DNA from: an uncultured Fidelibacterota bacterium
Lineage (GTDB): Bacteria > Fidelibacterota > Marinisomatia > Marinisomatales > Marinisomataceae
Length of the DNA: 32,170 nt
Assembly: GCA_902629855.1 (NCBI GenBank)
Contig: CACOSI010000008.1
Location: 1-32,170, forward strand
Direction: 5' to 3'
Below are positions 1 to 9,539 of the stretch, piece by piece. The notes under the pieces were generated by a model. That model worked only from the letters and a program-made list of their open reading frames with translations, was not told the DNA's origin and made no database searches. Each line of letters begins with the position of its first letter. Position 1 is the stretch's first letter. The translations under genes and the position numbers were made by a program.

Positions 1-777
1 TAAATTAAATGAAGCTATAATTATAATTAATGATAACGTAAAAAATGTAATTTTCTTTTCAACTTCAGTCGCTTCAAAAATTTGTCTATTTCTATCCTTC
101 CAAGATAAAGATCTATCCATTATAACATTTGAGTTTTGAATATCTCCAATAAGTTCAATAGATAGATTGTTCTTTTTTAAGAGTTCATCGTCAGAGATAA
201 AAATGAGATAATCATCAATACGGAGAATTCTATTAGAAAATATATTTACAACTTCAAATTTATGAGAAATAGGTGATGCTAAAGAATTAAGATTTATATT
301 TTTTGAAAAAATATTAACGAAATCACCAATATTAATATTCAAACTTCTTGCAAGTGAAGCTCCAATAATCATTTGATTATTTGTTAAATTTTTTTTGTTA
401 TTGTCTAGAGTTAGTTTGTAAAAATCTAAAGAATTATCTTTGTAGATATTTTTAATTTCTACGATTTTTTTCTTATTGTTGTGACTTAAAATAAACTCAT
501 CTTTATGAAAAATCGCAAATTGGATATTATTACTGTTTATTTCATTTAATAAAGTCAAATCAGAATCTTCATTAAATTTACTAATTAGAAATTCACCATT
601 TACTTTGGCTGTTTCTTCTTTGAGGATATTTTGAAATCCATTTAAAACAGATATAGATAAAATAATTGATAATGAACCAATAAAAAGCCCTAAAAATGAA
701 ACTATATTTACTACTCCATCTTTAAAAAAATTATTCTTTAAAAGGAATCTTTTAGCAATTTTAAATGGTAATCTCAT
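1..777 (-). CDS. LolC/LolE-type ABC transporter permease, C-terminal part outside the window
   Basis: This frame is open from an ATG at 777 to base 1, giving 259 residues with no stop, so the gene continues beyond the left edge. It has a hydrophobic segment at about residues 23-45 followed by 'VLNGFQNILKEE', the usual start of LolC/LolE/MacB-type permeases. A large hydrophilic, presumably periplasmic, domain follows, and a second membrane segment begins at about residue 243. Its ATG overlaps the stop of the preceding permease gene (ATGA), so the two are probably co-translated. The family moves lipoproteins out of the inner membrane together with a LolD ATPase; no such ATPase is visible here. 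Assignment to the family is fairly secure, but the exact substrate is inferred. Confidence 0.75.
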   Translation of the reverse strand, partial: MRLPFKIAKRFLLKNNFFKDGVVNIVSFLGLFIGSLSIILSISVLNGFQNILKEETAKVNGEFLISKFNEDSDLTLLNEINSNNIQFAIFHKDEFILSHNNKKKIVEIKNIYKDNSLDFYKLTLDNNKKNLTNNQMIIGASLARSLNINIGDFVNIFSKNINLNSLASPISHKFEVVNIFSNRILRIDDYLIFISDDELLKKNNLSIELIGDIQNSNVIMDRSLSWKDRNRQIFEATEVEKKITFFTLSLIIIIASFNL

Positions 778-1925
778 GAGCTTTTTAGGACTTCATTAAT
801 ATTTATTTTAAAAAATCTTGTAAGAGATAATGATGAAATAAAAAATGAAATTATGATGCTAAAAAAAATAATCCACGCAGAATTTTGAAAACTAAATTCC
901 ATTGGTATATAATTTACAAAATATATATTCTCATCGATTGCTATGAATCGATATTTCTCTTGAAGAAATATAATTATGTACGAAAAAACTATTCCTAAAA
1001 ATGAACCAATTAGAGATAGAAAGATTGATTGAAGCATAAAAATAGTTAATATCACTTTATTAGGAGTTCCATATGATTTCATCATAGCAAAATGTTTCTT
1101 TCTTTCATCGTAAAGAATGCTAATTGAGCTAAATAAACCAAAAAAAGATACTACAGCTATTAAACTAAAAATAAAGAAAATTGGTAATTTCTGAGCATTG
1201 ATCCATTCAAAAAGAATTGAATATTTTTCGTCTGTAGTAATTTCATTGAGCGGATATTCAACTTCAATATTAGCTTTTTCAAATAGAATCCATCCTGAAA
1301 TAGCAGATTTTTCCAGATTATAAAATTCTTTTATTAAATCAATTGAAACAAAAACTTGTCTATCGTCAAACTCATTAATTCCTGATGAAAAAATATGTTT
1401 AACTTCAAGAAATATGAATCTTTGGCCTTGAGAAATATTCTTTAAATTTTGGCTATTTAATAAGGCTAATTCATCTCCAATGGATACATTTAATTTGTTG
1501 GCCAATGTTGAACCAATAAATACATAATTTTTATCATTATTCTTTAAATCCAAATCATTAAAAATTTCAAAGTTTTTAAAGTCTTTTTTATTGAGTCCTG
1601 TAGCAACAATATTTTGACTTAAATTTTTGAATTTTATTAAACTTTTCTTCTCAATGTACTCGATTCCATTTTTAGGTGATTTTATATCTAGTTCTTGAGG
1701 AGAGAATACATCATCAAACAGATAATTTATTTGACTTTTTCCATTTAATTTTGACAGTTTATTGTAAATACTATTTTCAAAACCATTTATAGATGATAAC
1801 ACAATATTCAATGAAGCAACTCCAAATGCTAGAGATAAAATTGTAATAATATTTGTTATTTTATATAAAAAACTACTTTTGAGCGAAAATAGAAGTTTTC
1901 TGAAAAGAAATATTGATATCTTCAT
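774..1925 (-). CDS. LolC/LolE-type ABC transporter permease
   Basis: The 383-residue protein has the four-helix layout of LolC/LolE/FtsX-like permeases. One membrane helix lies at about residues 20-45 and is followed by 'SSINGFENSIYNKL'. A soluble domain spans about 50-245, and three helices lie at about 248-272, 290-322 and 350-375, with 'DERKKHFAMMKSYGTP' in the cytoplasmic loop, typical of the family. It starts with an ATGA overlap on the lysS stop, and its own stop overlaps the start of a second permease, so the two could form a LolC/LolE heterodimer. Length is a little under the usual 400 or so residues. Involvement in lipoprotein export is inferred from family; other MacB-like roles cannot be excluded because no ATPase is next to it. 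Confidence 0.78.
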   Translation of the reverse strand: MKISIFLFRKLLFSLKSSFLYKITNIITILSLAFGVASLNIVLSSINGFENSIYNKLSKLNGKSQINYLFDDVFSPQELDIKSPKNGIEYIEKKSLIKFKNLSQNIVATGLNKKDFKNFEIFNDLDLKNNDKNYVFIGSTLANKLNVSIGDELALLNSQNLKNISQGQRFIFLEVKHIFSSGINEFDDRQVFVSIDLIKEFYNLEKSAISGWILFEKANIEVEYPLNEITTDEKYSILFEWINAQKLPIFFIFSLIAVVSFFGLFSSISILYDERKKHFAMMKSYGTPNKVILTIFMLQSIFLSLIGSFLGIVFSYIIIFLQEKYRFIAIDENIYFVNYIPMEFSFQNSAWIIFFSIIISFFISSLSLTRFFKININEVLKSS

Positions 1926-3397
1926 TTAAGAGATTTTAATGTAGGAAAAATAATAGCATCTCTAATCCATCTTGAGTCAATTAAAAGCATAACTAGTCTA
2001 TCAATACCAATTCCCACACCCGCTGTAGGAGGCATTCCAACTTCAATTGCTTCAAGAAAATTTTCATCAACTGGAAATGCTTCTTCATCACCGCTATCTT
2101 TTTTCTTTGACTGGTCTTCAAATCTTTCTCGTTGATCTATAGGATCATTAAGCTCTGAAAAACCATTTGCAAACTCCATACCAGCTATAAAAAGTTCGAA
2201 CCTTTCTGTAAAATCATTGTCACCGTCTCTTTTTATCTTTGCCAGAGGAGAAATTTCAACAGGATGATTAATTACATATGTAGGTTGAATTAAATTAGGT
2301 TCTACTTTCCTTCTCATAATTTCATCAATCAATGAAGCCAAGCTATCTTTCTTTTTTACATCTAAATTTAATTTTTTACAAGTATCAAAAACATCACTAT
2401 GACTTGCAAGATTAATATTGTACCCCGTATGTTCTTTAATAAGTTCATCCATGGTCTTTCTTGCAAACTTTTTTGAAAAATTAATTTTATGTCCATCCCA
2501 TTCTATTTTTTTCATGCCTAAATCAGATATAACTTTTTTAAACATTTCTTCAACGAATTCCATCATAAAATTATAATCTGCATAAGCTTGATAAAATTCT
2601 AACATTGTAAATTCAGGATTATGACTTCTGTCTATTCCTTCATTTCTAAAATCTTTAGATAATTCATAAACTTTTTCAAAACCACCTACAATTAATTGCT
2701 TTAAATAAAGTTCTGTTGCAATTCTTAAGAAAAATTCTTGGTCAAGTGCATTATGATATGTTTTGAATGGTTTAGCATTTGCTCCTCCATAAATTGGCTG
2801 TAGAACAGGAGTTTCAACTTCGATATAATCATTTTTATTTAAAAAATTTCTGATAGAGTTAATAATCTTTGACCTTTTTATATAGTTTTCTTTTGTTGCA
2901 GGGTTAATTATCATATCAAGATATCTTTTTCGATACCTAAACTCTTTATCTGAAACCATATTAAACTTTTCACCATCTTTTTCTTTGACATCAGGGATAG
3001 GTTTAATATTCTTGCTTAAAATTGTCAATGAAGATACTTTAATAGTTAGAGCGCCTGTTTTAGTTTTAAAAACTTTTCCTTCAATACCAACAAAATCGCC
3101 AATATCAGTTAGCTTAAATAAATTGTAATTCTTTTCTCCTACATCATCTCTTGCAATATAAAATTGTATTTTTCCGTGTTGGTCTTGGATATGTGAAAAA
3201 GAGGCTTTTCCCATTTTTCTTAATGCCATAATTCTTCCTGCAAGAGAGACTTTTTTATCAATCATTTTTTCAGAAATATCTGCAGTTTTATGGCTACAAT
3301 GATAACTGTAAGCATAAGGCTCAATTCCCATTTCGCGAATCTTTTTTAGCTTTTCAAGTCTATTATCAATTATTTGTTTAAGGCTTTTATTTTCCAT
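1922..3397 (-). CDS. lysS: Lysyl-tRNA synthetase, class II
   Basis: LysRS charges tRNA-Lys with lysine in the cytoplasm. The 491-residue protein has an N-terminal OB-fold anticodon-binding domain at about residues 45-140 ('VSLAGRIMALRKMGKASF') and a class II catalytic domain. Motif 2 is seen as 'FRNEGIDRSHNPEFTMLE' and motif 3 as 'GVGIGIDRLVMLL' near the C-terminus. Length matches the bacterial family (about 500). The ATG at 3397 lies 9 bases after the prfB stop and has no clear Shine-Dalgarno sequence. The stop overlaps the ATG of the permease gene downstream. The prfB-lysS pairing is also familiar from Proteobacteria. Confidence 0.97.
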   Translation of the reverse strand: MENKSLKQIIDNRLEKLKKIREMGIEPYAYSYHCSHKTADISEKMIDKKVSLAGRIMALRKMGKASFSHIQDQHGKIQFYIARDDVGEKNYNLFKLTDIGDFVGIEGKVFKTKTGALTIKVSSLTILSKNIKPIPDVKEKDGEKFNMVSDKEFRYRKRYLDMIINPATKENYIKRSKIINSIRNFLNKNDYIEVETPVLQPIYGGANAKPFKTYHNALDQEFFLRIATELYLKQLIVGGFEKVYELSKDFRNEGIDRSHNPEFTMLEFYQAYADYNFMMEFVEEMFKKVISDLGMKKIEWDGHKINFSKKFARKTMDELIKEHTGYNINLASHSDVFDTCKKLNLDVKKKDSLASLIDEIMRRKVEPNLIQPTYVINHPVEISPLAKIKRDGDNDFTERFELFIAGMEFANGFSELNDPIDQRERFEDQSKKKDSGDEEAFPVDENFLEAIEVGMPPTAGVGIGIDRLVMLLIDSRWIRDAIIFPTLKSLK

Positions 3398-3406
3398 TTT
3401 GAAAAC

Positions 3407-4502
3407 TTATTTATTTTTTTCCATTTTATCTAACAAATAACTATACATGAACTCATCTAAATTACCGTCCATAATTGACTTAATATTACCAACTTCAAAT
3501 TTTGTTCGATGATCTTTAATCATATTGTATGGATGAAAAACATATGACCTAATCTGACTTCCCCATCCTATATCCATTTTTTCACCTTCTAGTTCTTTTT
3601 TTGATTGTTTCTGTTTTTCAATTTCTAATTGATAAAGTTTTGATTTAAGAACTTTCATTGCTTGATCTTTGTTTTTATGCTGCGATCTTTGAGTTTGACA
3701 TTGAGTAACAATTCCAGAGGGTATGTGAGTAATTCTGATAGCAGAGTCCGTTTTATTCACATGTTGACCCCCGGCTCCACTTGAACGGAAAGTATCTATT
3801 CTTAAATCTTTTTGATTTATTTCAATATCAATCTCCTCACTAATGGAAGGTGAAACTGAAACTGAGGCAAATGAGGTATGCCTTCTACTATTAGAGTCAA
3901 ATGGTGATATTCTTACTAACCTGTGAACACCTAATTCAGACTGCATTAAGCCATAAGCATAATCGCCTTTTATTTCTATGGTACAATCTTTGATACCTGC
4001 TTCATCTCCATTTTGATAATCGATAACATTATAATCAAAACCTTTTGATTCAGACCACATTTTATACATCCTGAATAGCATTTCAGCCCAATCTTGACTT
4101 TCAGTACCACCCGCACCAGGATGAATAGTAACAATAGCATTATCTATATCATTTTTTCCGTTGAGAAGTAATTTGAGTTCAAAATCTTTTATAAGGCTAG
4201 AGAAATTTTTTAGCTCTTGATTAATTTCACTTTCATCTATTTGTTTTTTTATAAAGAATTCAAAGAGAACTTCAACATCTTCAGCTTTTTGAATTAAACT
4301 TTTTTTCATATGAATATCTTTTTCAAGGAATGATATTCTTTTCATTATAGAGGTTGTTTGGGAATTATTTTCCCAGAGCTCTGGTTTAGAGATTTGTTCT
4401 TTTAAATCTTTGAGTTCGGCATTTTTGGACTCAAAGTCAAAGATGCCTCCTTATTTGATTATATTTCTCAAAAGATAAGTTAAATCTATCTCTTATATCC
4501 AT
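3407..4502 (-). CDS. prfB: Peptide chain release factor 2, expressed by programmed +1 frameshift
   Basis: RF2 ends translation at UGA and UAA codons. The main frame carries the codon-recognition motif SPF ('RISPFDS') and the catalytic GGQ ('SGAGGQHVNKT'). A simple ORF starting at 4345 gives only 312 residues and lacks the N-terminal helix. The missing part lies upstream: an ATG at 4502 begins a 21-codon zero frame ending CAT CTT TGA. Skipping one T (base 4439) joins it to the frame that runs to the stop at 3407, giving 364 residues; E. coli RF2 has 365. In the joined protein SPF is at about 199-201 and GGQ at 244-246, close to their E. coli positions. The start overlaps the last 10 bases of the upstream prenyltransferase gene. 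Low RF2 would favour the frameshift, as in the well-known autoregulation. Confidence 0.95.
4436..4452 (-). promoter_or_regulatory. RF2 programmed +1 frameshift site
   Basis: Read on the minus strand, the element is AAGGAGG CAT CTT TGA C. It has an internal Shine-Dalgarno-like AGGAGG, one intervening codon, the slippery CTT codon and an in-frame TGA followed by C. Spacing is identical to the E. coli prfB element (AGGGGG TAT CTT TGA C). The ribosome is expected to pause at TGA when RF2 is scarce, slip forward by one base and continue with GAC. The sequence match and the reading-frame change are seen directly; the regulation is established for the family. Confidence 0.95.
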
Positions 4503-5968
4503 ATACTTAAAAGAACTCCAATAGTTAACAAAATACCAGTTAAGAAATGTATTCCAATTGTCGATACATTGACAATTAATAATTCATACGGTAGCTGTTG
4601 AAGATTTGCATCTTCTTTTTCCCATTCCGTGAGCCAACTCATCCCTTTTTTATTTGCAAAATTAAAAATAGCTAATGGTAGTAAGGCTATAAGAGTAAAA
4701 TAGTTTCCAGCATAAAAAGAAGCAGCACAAATAAGTAAAAATGAAATTATCATAAGATTTCTCCATACTGCAAAAGGTTTTCTATAATTTGCTTTATCTG
4801 ATGGACCTGCAAGTTTAACGACCCAACTATTTTTATTAGCTGCTTTATCAGCATTATAATCTTGAAAACAATTAATAAATAATACTAGTGCAATAAAAAT
4901 ACCTACAGGAACGGAATATAATAGGGTTGCTACAGGGTCAATTGTTTGAGTAGGGGCTACAGCTTGATTTTGCATAAAAGCCGCACCGTATACCATAAGA
5001 GGACCAAAACCGATAAAGACAGCAAGATCTCCTAAGCCATTATATGCAAGCTTTAAAAAACCTGTGTACATTATTCCTAAGAATAAACCTAAATAACCAA
5101 GATACATTAAAGGAGAATTCCAATCACCATTAAAAAATTGATTATTCATTTCTAAACCAATAAAAAAGGTTGCTGAGAAAAATCCAATTGACAATAAAAG
5201 CATATTCGTTGGCGTAATTAATCCTGATTGAATAGATCTTGAGCCTCCATTAAATGGACTAGCTAATTTATTCATTTCATCATTTCTTGAACGATGATCA
5301 AAATAATCATTTATGTTATTTGTTCCTATTTGTGCAAATATTCCTCCAAACATTACTAACCAAAATATTCCCCAATCAAAAGATCCAAACTGCTTATAGG
5401 CTATAGCTGAACCTAATAAAATAGGAGCTATTGTAGCAGTAAGAAAAGGTGCTCTTACAACTGCAGCCCAATATTTTAATGTATTAGTAATATTCGATTT
5501 TACTTCGCTAAGAAAACTTGGTCTATTTTCAGGTAACTCCATCCACTCAAATTTTTCTTCAGCAAAGAAATCTACGTATTTAATCACAGTTGGTTTTATT
5601 TTATAATATCCTACAACATCATTTTGAATTAAAAACTCATCATGCATAAAATCTGAAAAGGCTTCTGTAACATTCAGTATAGCTTCTCTAGCTTTATTTG
5701 CTTCATCTTTATCTGTTATTTTGTGAGCATATCCATCAATCTGTAATTCTTTTATTCCATCTTCACCATCAGGTCTTATAACACATTGTACTTTTGGATT
5801 AACGGATATTTGAACTGCCTTTCTTGAAGGATTGAAAGTAAAGAAATAAATATCTGTACCATCATTTGCATAATAAACATTTGCTGCAGATGCATTACCT
5901 GCGACGCTTGTAGATAGAGTCATAAAATTTGCTCTATCTAAAAAATCCTGAATCTTTTCACTTAACAT
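4493..5968 (-). CDS. Fusion of an FMN-binding PPOX-like domain with a MenA/UbiA-type prenyltransferase
   Basis: This single uninterrupted 491-residue frame holds two domains. Residues 1-145 are soluble and resemble pyridoxamine 5'-phosphate oxidase-like split-barrel flavoproteins ('FMTLSTSVAGNASAANVYYA', 'NPSRKAVQISVNPKVQCVI'). Residues about 160-491 are a polytopic UbiA-family prenyltransferase. Its first Asp-rich motif is NDYFDHRSRND at 220-230 and its second is DYNADKAANK at 370-379. The best guess for the C-terminal part is MenA, which prenylates 1,4-dihydroxy-2-naphthoate in menaquinone synthesis; other UbiA substrates are possible. The ATG at 5968 is preceded by GAGGAG with six bases of spacing, which supports translation of the whole fusion. 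The role of the flavin-type domain is unknown; it might act on a quinone intermediate. The gene directly follows cdaA and overlaps the prfB start. Confidence 0.82.
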   Translation of the reverse strand: MLSEKIQDFLDRANFMTLSTSVAGNASAANVYYANDGTDIYFFTFNPSRKAVQISVNPKVQCVIRPDGEDGIKELQIDGYAHKITDKDEANKAREAILNVTEAFSDFMHDEFLIQNDVVGYYKIKPTVIKYVDFFAEEKFEWMELPENRPSFLSEVKSNITNTLKYWAAVVRAPFLTATIAPILLGSAIAYKQFGSFDWGIFWLVMFGGIFAQIGTNNINDYFDHRSRNDEMNKLASPFNGGSRSIQSGLITPTNMLLLSIGFFSATFFIGLEMNNQFFNGDWNSPLMYLGYLGLFLGIMYTGFLKLAYNGLGDLAVFIGFGPLMVYGAAFMQNQAVAPTQTIDPVATLLYSVPVGIFIALVLFINCFQDYNADKAANKNSWVVKLAGPSDKANYRKPFAVWRNLMIISFLLICAASFYAGNYFTLIALLPLAIFNFANKKGMSWLTEWEKEDANLQQLPYELLIVNVSTIGIHFLTGILLTIGVLLSIWI

Positions 5969-6748
5969 TTAATTCTCCTCTTTTAGCTCATTCATTTTTT
6001 CTTTGAGTATTTTACCTAATTCATCTCTTGAAAGTGCAGAACTTATAAAAAATCCGTTTTCTGCAACAGAAATTTTTCCTGTTTCTTCCGAGATTACAAC
6101 TGCTATAGCATCGCTTTCTTCTGAAATTCCTAAAGCTGCCCTGTGTCTTGTACCCATTTCTGGATTCAAAGTTTTACTTTCAGTTAATGGTAAAATACAT
6201 GCAGCTGCTTCAATTAGATTATTATGAATTACTACAGCACCGTCATGTAGTGGTGAGGAGGGATTAAAAATTGAGACCAATAATTCTGGACTAAATGTTG
6301 CGTTCATTGGAACAGCATCTGAAACAACATTTTTCAATGAATTTTCTCTTTCAAAAACTAATAAAGCTCCCCACTTATTTTTCTTTATTTCATCTATACA
6401 TGAGAGAATATCATCCTGAATTTCGGTTTTTTCAATTTGAAATAACTTACTAATGATTTTATTTTGACCAACTGATGTTAGTAATCTTCTTATTTCAGGT
6501 TGAAACAAGATTACAAATACAACTACCCAAACAGTTTGAAATAAGTTTACTAGCCATGAGGTTGCTTTAAAGCCTAAAATATTGATTATAAAGCCTGCAA
6601 AAAATAGAATTAAAAGGCCAATTAACATTTGTCCACCTCTTGTACCTCTAAAGTATGAATAGGCATAAGAAAAAATGAAAGTTACAAGGATCAAATCAAA
6701 TAGATCTGTGATTGTGAACTTTAAAAAACTTATCTCAAAAAGATTCAT
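5969..6748 (-). CDS. cdaA: Diadenylate cyclase (c-di-AMP synthase), CdaA type
   Basis: CdaA makes cyclic di-AMP from two ATP at the inner face of the membrane. The 259-residue protein has three predicted membrane helices within residues 10-85, then the DisA_N catalytic domain. The two signature motifs are present: DGA at 169-171 ('SPLHDGAVVIHNN') and RHR at 201-203 ('GTRHRAALGISE'). Length fits the family (about 270). It lies 8 bases after folP, and its stop codon sits immediately before the ATG of the prenyltransferase fusion, whose Shine-Dalgarno sequence lies inside the cdaA 3' end. c-di-AMP often controls potassium and osmotic balance, which would suit a sodium-using marine bacterium; that link is inference. 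Confidence 0.93.
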   Translation of the reverse strand: MNLFEISFLKFTITDLFDLILVTFIFSYAYSYFRGTRGGQMLIGLLILFFAGFIINILGFKATSWLVNLFQTVWVVVFVILFQPEIRRLLTSVGQNKIISKLFQIEKTEIQDDILSCIDEIKKNKWGALLVFERENSLKNVVSDAVPMNATFSPELLVSIFNPSSPLHDGAVVIHNNLIEAAACILPLTESKTLNPEMGTRHRAALGISEESDAIAVVISEETGKISVAENGFFISSALSRDELGKILKEKMNELKEEN

Positions 6749-6756
6749 ATTATAAT

Positions 6757-7608
6757 TTAGGTAATTAAATCAATTGGATTGAAAATTTTATTCGCAATAA
6801 TTAATGATTTTTTTGCGGCTAATACATCGTGGACTCTGAAAATTTTTGCTCCTTTTTGTAAACCAATTACATTTGCTGCAATAGAACCTTCCAAACGATC
6901 TTTTTCTTCAACATCAAGCGTGAGTCCAATGAATGACTTTCGTGATGCACCTAGAAGAACTGGAAAACCAAGATCAACAAAGGAATCTAAATTATTTATG
7001 ATTTCAAAGTTATGCTCAACGGACTTCCCAAAGCCTATGCCTGGATCAATAATTATATTTTTTTTATCAATACCAGCATTTATTGCACACTTAACTCTTG
7101 AAGAAAGATAGTCTTTAATTTCAGTTATTAGGTGATCGTATGTAGGATTATTTTGCATGTTTTTTGGAATGCCCTTCATGTGCATCATTACAATAGGAGA
7201 ATTGTAATTTTTTGCAACCTGAAGCATATTTTCATCAATTTCCATAGCACTTACATCATTAATAATATTAGCTCCAGCTGTTATTGCTTCTTCTGCTACC
7301 TTAGATTTTGTTGTATCAATGGAAATTAGAATGTCGTATTCTGATCTAATTTTTTCGATTACTGGAATAACTCTAGAAAGCTCTTCATCTGTTGAAACTG
7401 GGTCTGCAAAAGGTTTAGTTGATTCACCACCAATATCAATAATATCTGCGCCTTCTTCAATCATTTTTACAGAATGAGTAAATGCATTTTCTACTTTCAA
7501 AAACTGTCCTCCGTCTGAGAAAGAATCGGGAGTAACATTTAATATACCCATAATTAAATATGGTTTTTCAGATTTGACTAACCAATTATTGAAAGCGTTT
7601 ATATTCAC
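6757..7608 (-). CDS. folP: Dihydropteroate synthase
   Basis: FolP condenses p-aminobenzoate with dihydropterin pyrophosphate in folate synthesis and is the target of sulfonamides. Family motifs are visible in the 283-residue protein: 'MGILNVTPDSFSDGG' at about 20-34, 'IDIGGESTKP' for the pterin site, and 'IDPGIGFGKS' further on. The start is GTG at 7608, two bases after the ftsH stop, with no convincing Shine-Dalgarno sequence. The first ATG inside lies at residue 20, within the conserved motif, so GTG is the better start. It sits between ftsH and cdaA in a tilS-ftsH-folP-cdaA run. Confidence 0.96.
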   Translation of the reverse strand: MNINAFNNWLVKSEKPYLIMGILNVTPDSFSDGGQFLKVENAFTHSVKMIEEGADIIDIGGESTKPFADPVSTDEELSRVIPVIEKIRSEYDILISIDTTKSKVAEEAITAGANIINDVSAMEIDENMLQVAKNYNSPIVMMHMKGIPKNMQNNPTYDHLITEIKDYLSSRVKCAINAGIDKKNIIIDPGIGFGKSVEHNFEIINNLDSFVDLGFPVLLGASRKSFIGLTLDVEEKDRLEGSIAANVIGLQKGAKIFRVHDVLAAKKSLIIANKIFNPIDLIT

Positions 7609-7610
7609 GA

Positions 7611-9506
7611 CTAATTTTTAGAAATTTTATTTCCAGCCATCATTAATTTTATGTCAGACTCATTGATGGTCTCGTGTTCTAGAAGCTGATCAGCCATTAA
7701 ATGCAAAAGTTTGATATTTTTTTCTAAAATTTGAAGTGCAGTTTTTTGAGCATTTTTTATAATTGAAACAACCTCGTGGTCAATTTTTTGAGCAGTCTCT
7801 TCGCTATAATCTCTATGTGATTGTATTTCTCTTCCAAGAAAGATTTCTTCGTTTTTCTTTCCAAATGCCATTGGACCCATAATATCACTCATACCCCACT
7901 CACAAACCATTCTTCTAGCGATACTAGTGGCTCTTTCAATGTCATTGGATGCTCCAGTGGTAATCTCATTTAGAATTAATTCTTCCGCTGCTCTTCCACC
8001 CATCATAACTGCTAAACGGCTCAATATATAAGTTTTAGAATAACCATGTTTTTCATCAATCGGTAATTGCATTGTTACGCCCAATGCTCTTCCTCTTGGA
8101 ATTATCGTTACTTTATGAACCGGGTCTGCTTCAGGAGAAAAAAGAGCAACTACAGCATGTCCTGCTTCATGGTATGCTGTGACTTTCTTTTCATGATCGG
8201 ATAGTACCATACTTTTTCTTTGAACACCCATAAGTACTTTATCCTGTGCTTCTTGAAAGTCTGAATTATCAACACTTGCTTTTCTTCTTCGAGATGCAAG
8301 CAGTGCTGCTTCATTTACAAGATTTGCAAGGTCAGCACCAACCATTCCAGGTGTACCCTTAGCAATATCAAGCAAATTAACTGATTTTGGTTTAATTTTA
8401 ATTTTTTTGGTATGGATTTTTAAAATTTCATGTCTACCATTTAAGTCAGGTACATCAACAACAACTTGTCTATCAAATCTTCCAGGTCTCAAAAGCGCTG
8501 AATCTAGTACATCAGGTCTATTTGTAGCACCCATTACAATAACACTACTGGAATTTTCAAAACCATCTAATTCCACAAGCAACTGATTTAAGGTTTGCTC
8601 TCTCTCATCATGACCGCCTCCTAAACCTGCGCCTCTTTGCCTACCAACTGCATCTAGCTCATCTATAAAAACAATAGCAGGAGCATTTTTATTTGCTTGC
8701 TCAAAAAGATCTCTCACTCTTGAAGCGCCTACCCCAACAAACATTTCGACAAAATCTGCACCACTTATACTAAAAAAAGGTACATTTGATTCACCAGCTA
8801 CAGCTCTTGCTAATAATGTTTTACCTGTTCCAGGTGGCCCTACAAGAAGAACGCCTCTAGGAATTTTACCACCGAGTTTTTCAAACTTTTTTGGACTCTT
8901 AAGATATGCAATAACTTCTTCAAGCTCTTCTTTAGCTTCTATACAACCAGCTACGTCTTTAAACTTTACTTTTTTTTGTTTTCCTGAAAAGATCTTGGCT
9001 TTACTTTTTCCAAAACTAAACACATTATTCATTCCGTTACCAGATCCTTGCATTCTCCTTAAAAGAAATAACCAAAAGGCGATGAGTAATAGCCAAGGTG
9101 CAAAACCTAATAACCATCCTGTCCAATCAATCTTTTCACCTTCAAAATTGTATTCAATATTTTTCTCATCCCAAATTGAGATTTGCTCTGAATAATCTGC
9201 AGGAAGAAAAACAACAAATAATTTTCTGTCTTGAAACTCAGCTCCATTCTTGTTTATCAAAGTTGCTTCTTCAAAAAGTTCTCCGTGAAATGAATTATCA
9301 TTTTCTATAGAAGCTGATTTAATTTTATTTTCTGCTAATAATTCCTTATAAGAATTGTATGAAATTTCAACTTCATTAGCTGATTCATCTGGTAAAAATG
9401 CAAAAGACGCAATAACAAAAAAAATAATTGCGAACCAAATAAGCATTGAATTAGAACTGTTAGAGTTCTTTTTTTTGTCAGGTTTTTTATTTGTTGTATT
9501 TTTCAT
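7611..9506 (-). CDS. ftsH: ATP-dependent zinc metalloprotease FtsH
   Basis: FtsH is a membrane-anchored AAA+ protease that degrades misfolded membrane proteins and some regulators. The 631-residue protein has a polar N-terminus, a first membrane helix at about 21-38, a periplasmic FtsH_ext domain at about 45-125, and a second helix at about 129-149. The AAA domain follows, with Walker A GPPGTGKT at 223-230, Walker B 'IVFIDELDA' at 278-286 and '[20 protein letters not shown]' as the second region of homology. The zinc site HEAGH is at 446-450. All parts are intact and the length is normal. The gene follows tilS after 33 bases, has no obvious Shine-Dalgarno sequence, and leads directly into folP. 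Confidence 0.98.
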   Translation of the reverse strand: MKNTTNKKPDKKKNSNSSNSMLIWFAIIFFVIASFAFLPDESANEVEISYNSYKELLAENKIKSASIENDNSFHGELFEEATLINKNGAEFQDRKLFVVFLPADYSEQISIWDEKNIEYNFEGEKIDWTGWLLGFAPWLLLIAFWLFLLRRMQGSGNGMNNVFSFGKSKAKIFSGKQKKVKFKDVAGCIEAKEELEEVIAYLKSPKKFEKLGGKIPRGVLLVGPPGTGKTLLARAVAGESNVPFFSISGADFVEMFVGVGASRVRDLFEQANKNAPAIVFIDELDAVGRQRGAGLGGGHDEREQTLNQLLVELDGFENSSSVIVMGATNRPDVLDSALLRPGRFDRQVVVDVPDLNGRHEILKIHTKKIKIKPKSVNLLDIAKGTPGMVGADLANLVNEAALLASRRRKASVDNSDFQEAQDKVLMGVQRKSMVLSDHEKKVTAYHEAGHAVVALFSPEADPVHKVTIIPRGRALGVTMQLPIDEKHGYSKTYILSRLAVMMGGRAAEELILNEITTGASNDIERATSIARRMVCEWGMSDIMGPMAFGKKNEEIFLGREIQSHRDYSEETAQKIDHEVVSIIKNAQKTALQILEKNIKLLHLMADQLLEHETINESDIKLMMAGNKISKN

Positions 9507-9539
9507 TGGTGCAGAATTTAAGAAATATTCATAAAAAAA

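Noticed and set aside
3407-4345. prfB as a 312-residue gene starting at 4345
   Set aside because: It would lack the N-terminal region of RF2; the frameshift element and matching upstream frame show that the real start is at 4502.
4503-5968. Two separate genes (PPOX and MenA) instead of a fusion
   Set aside because: There is no stop, frame change or ribosome site between the domains; the only strong ribosome site is before the first domain.
6779-7111. Plus-strand 110-residue frame opposite folP
   Set aside because: Antisense to conserved folP motifs; no independent support.
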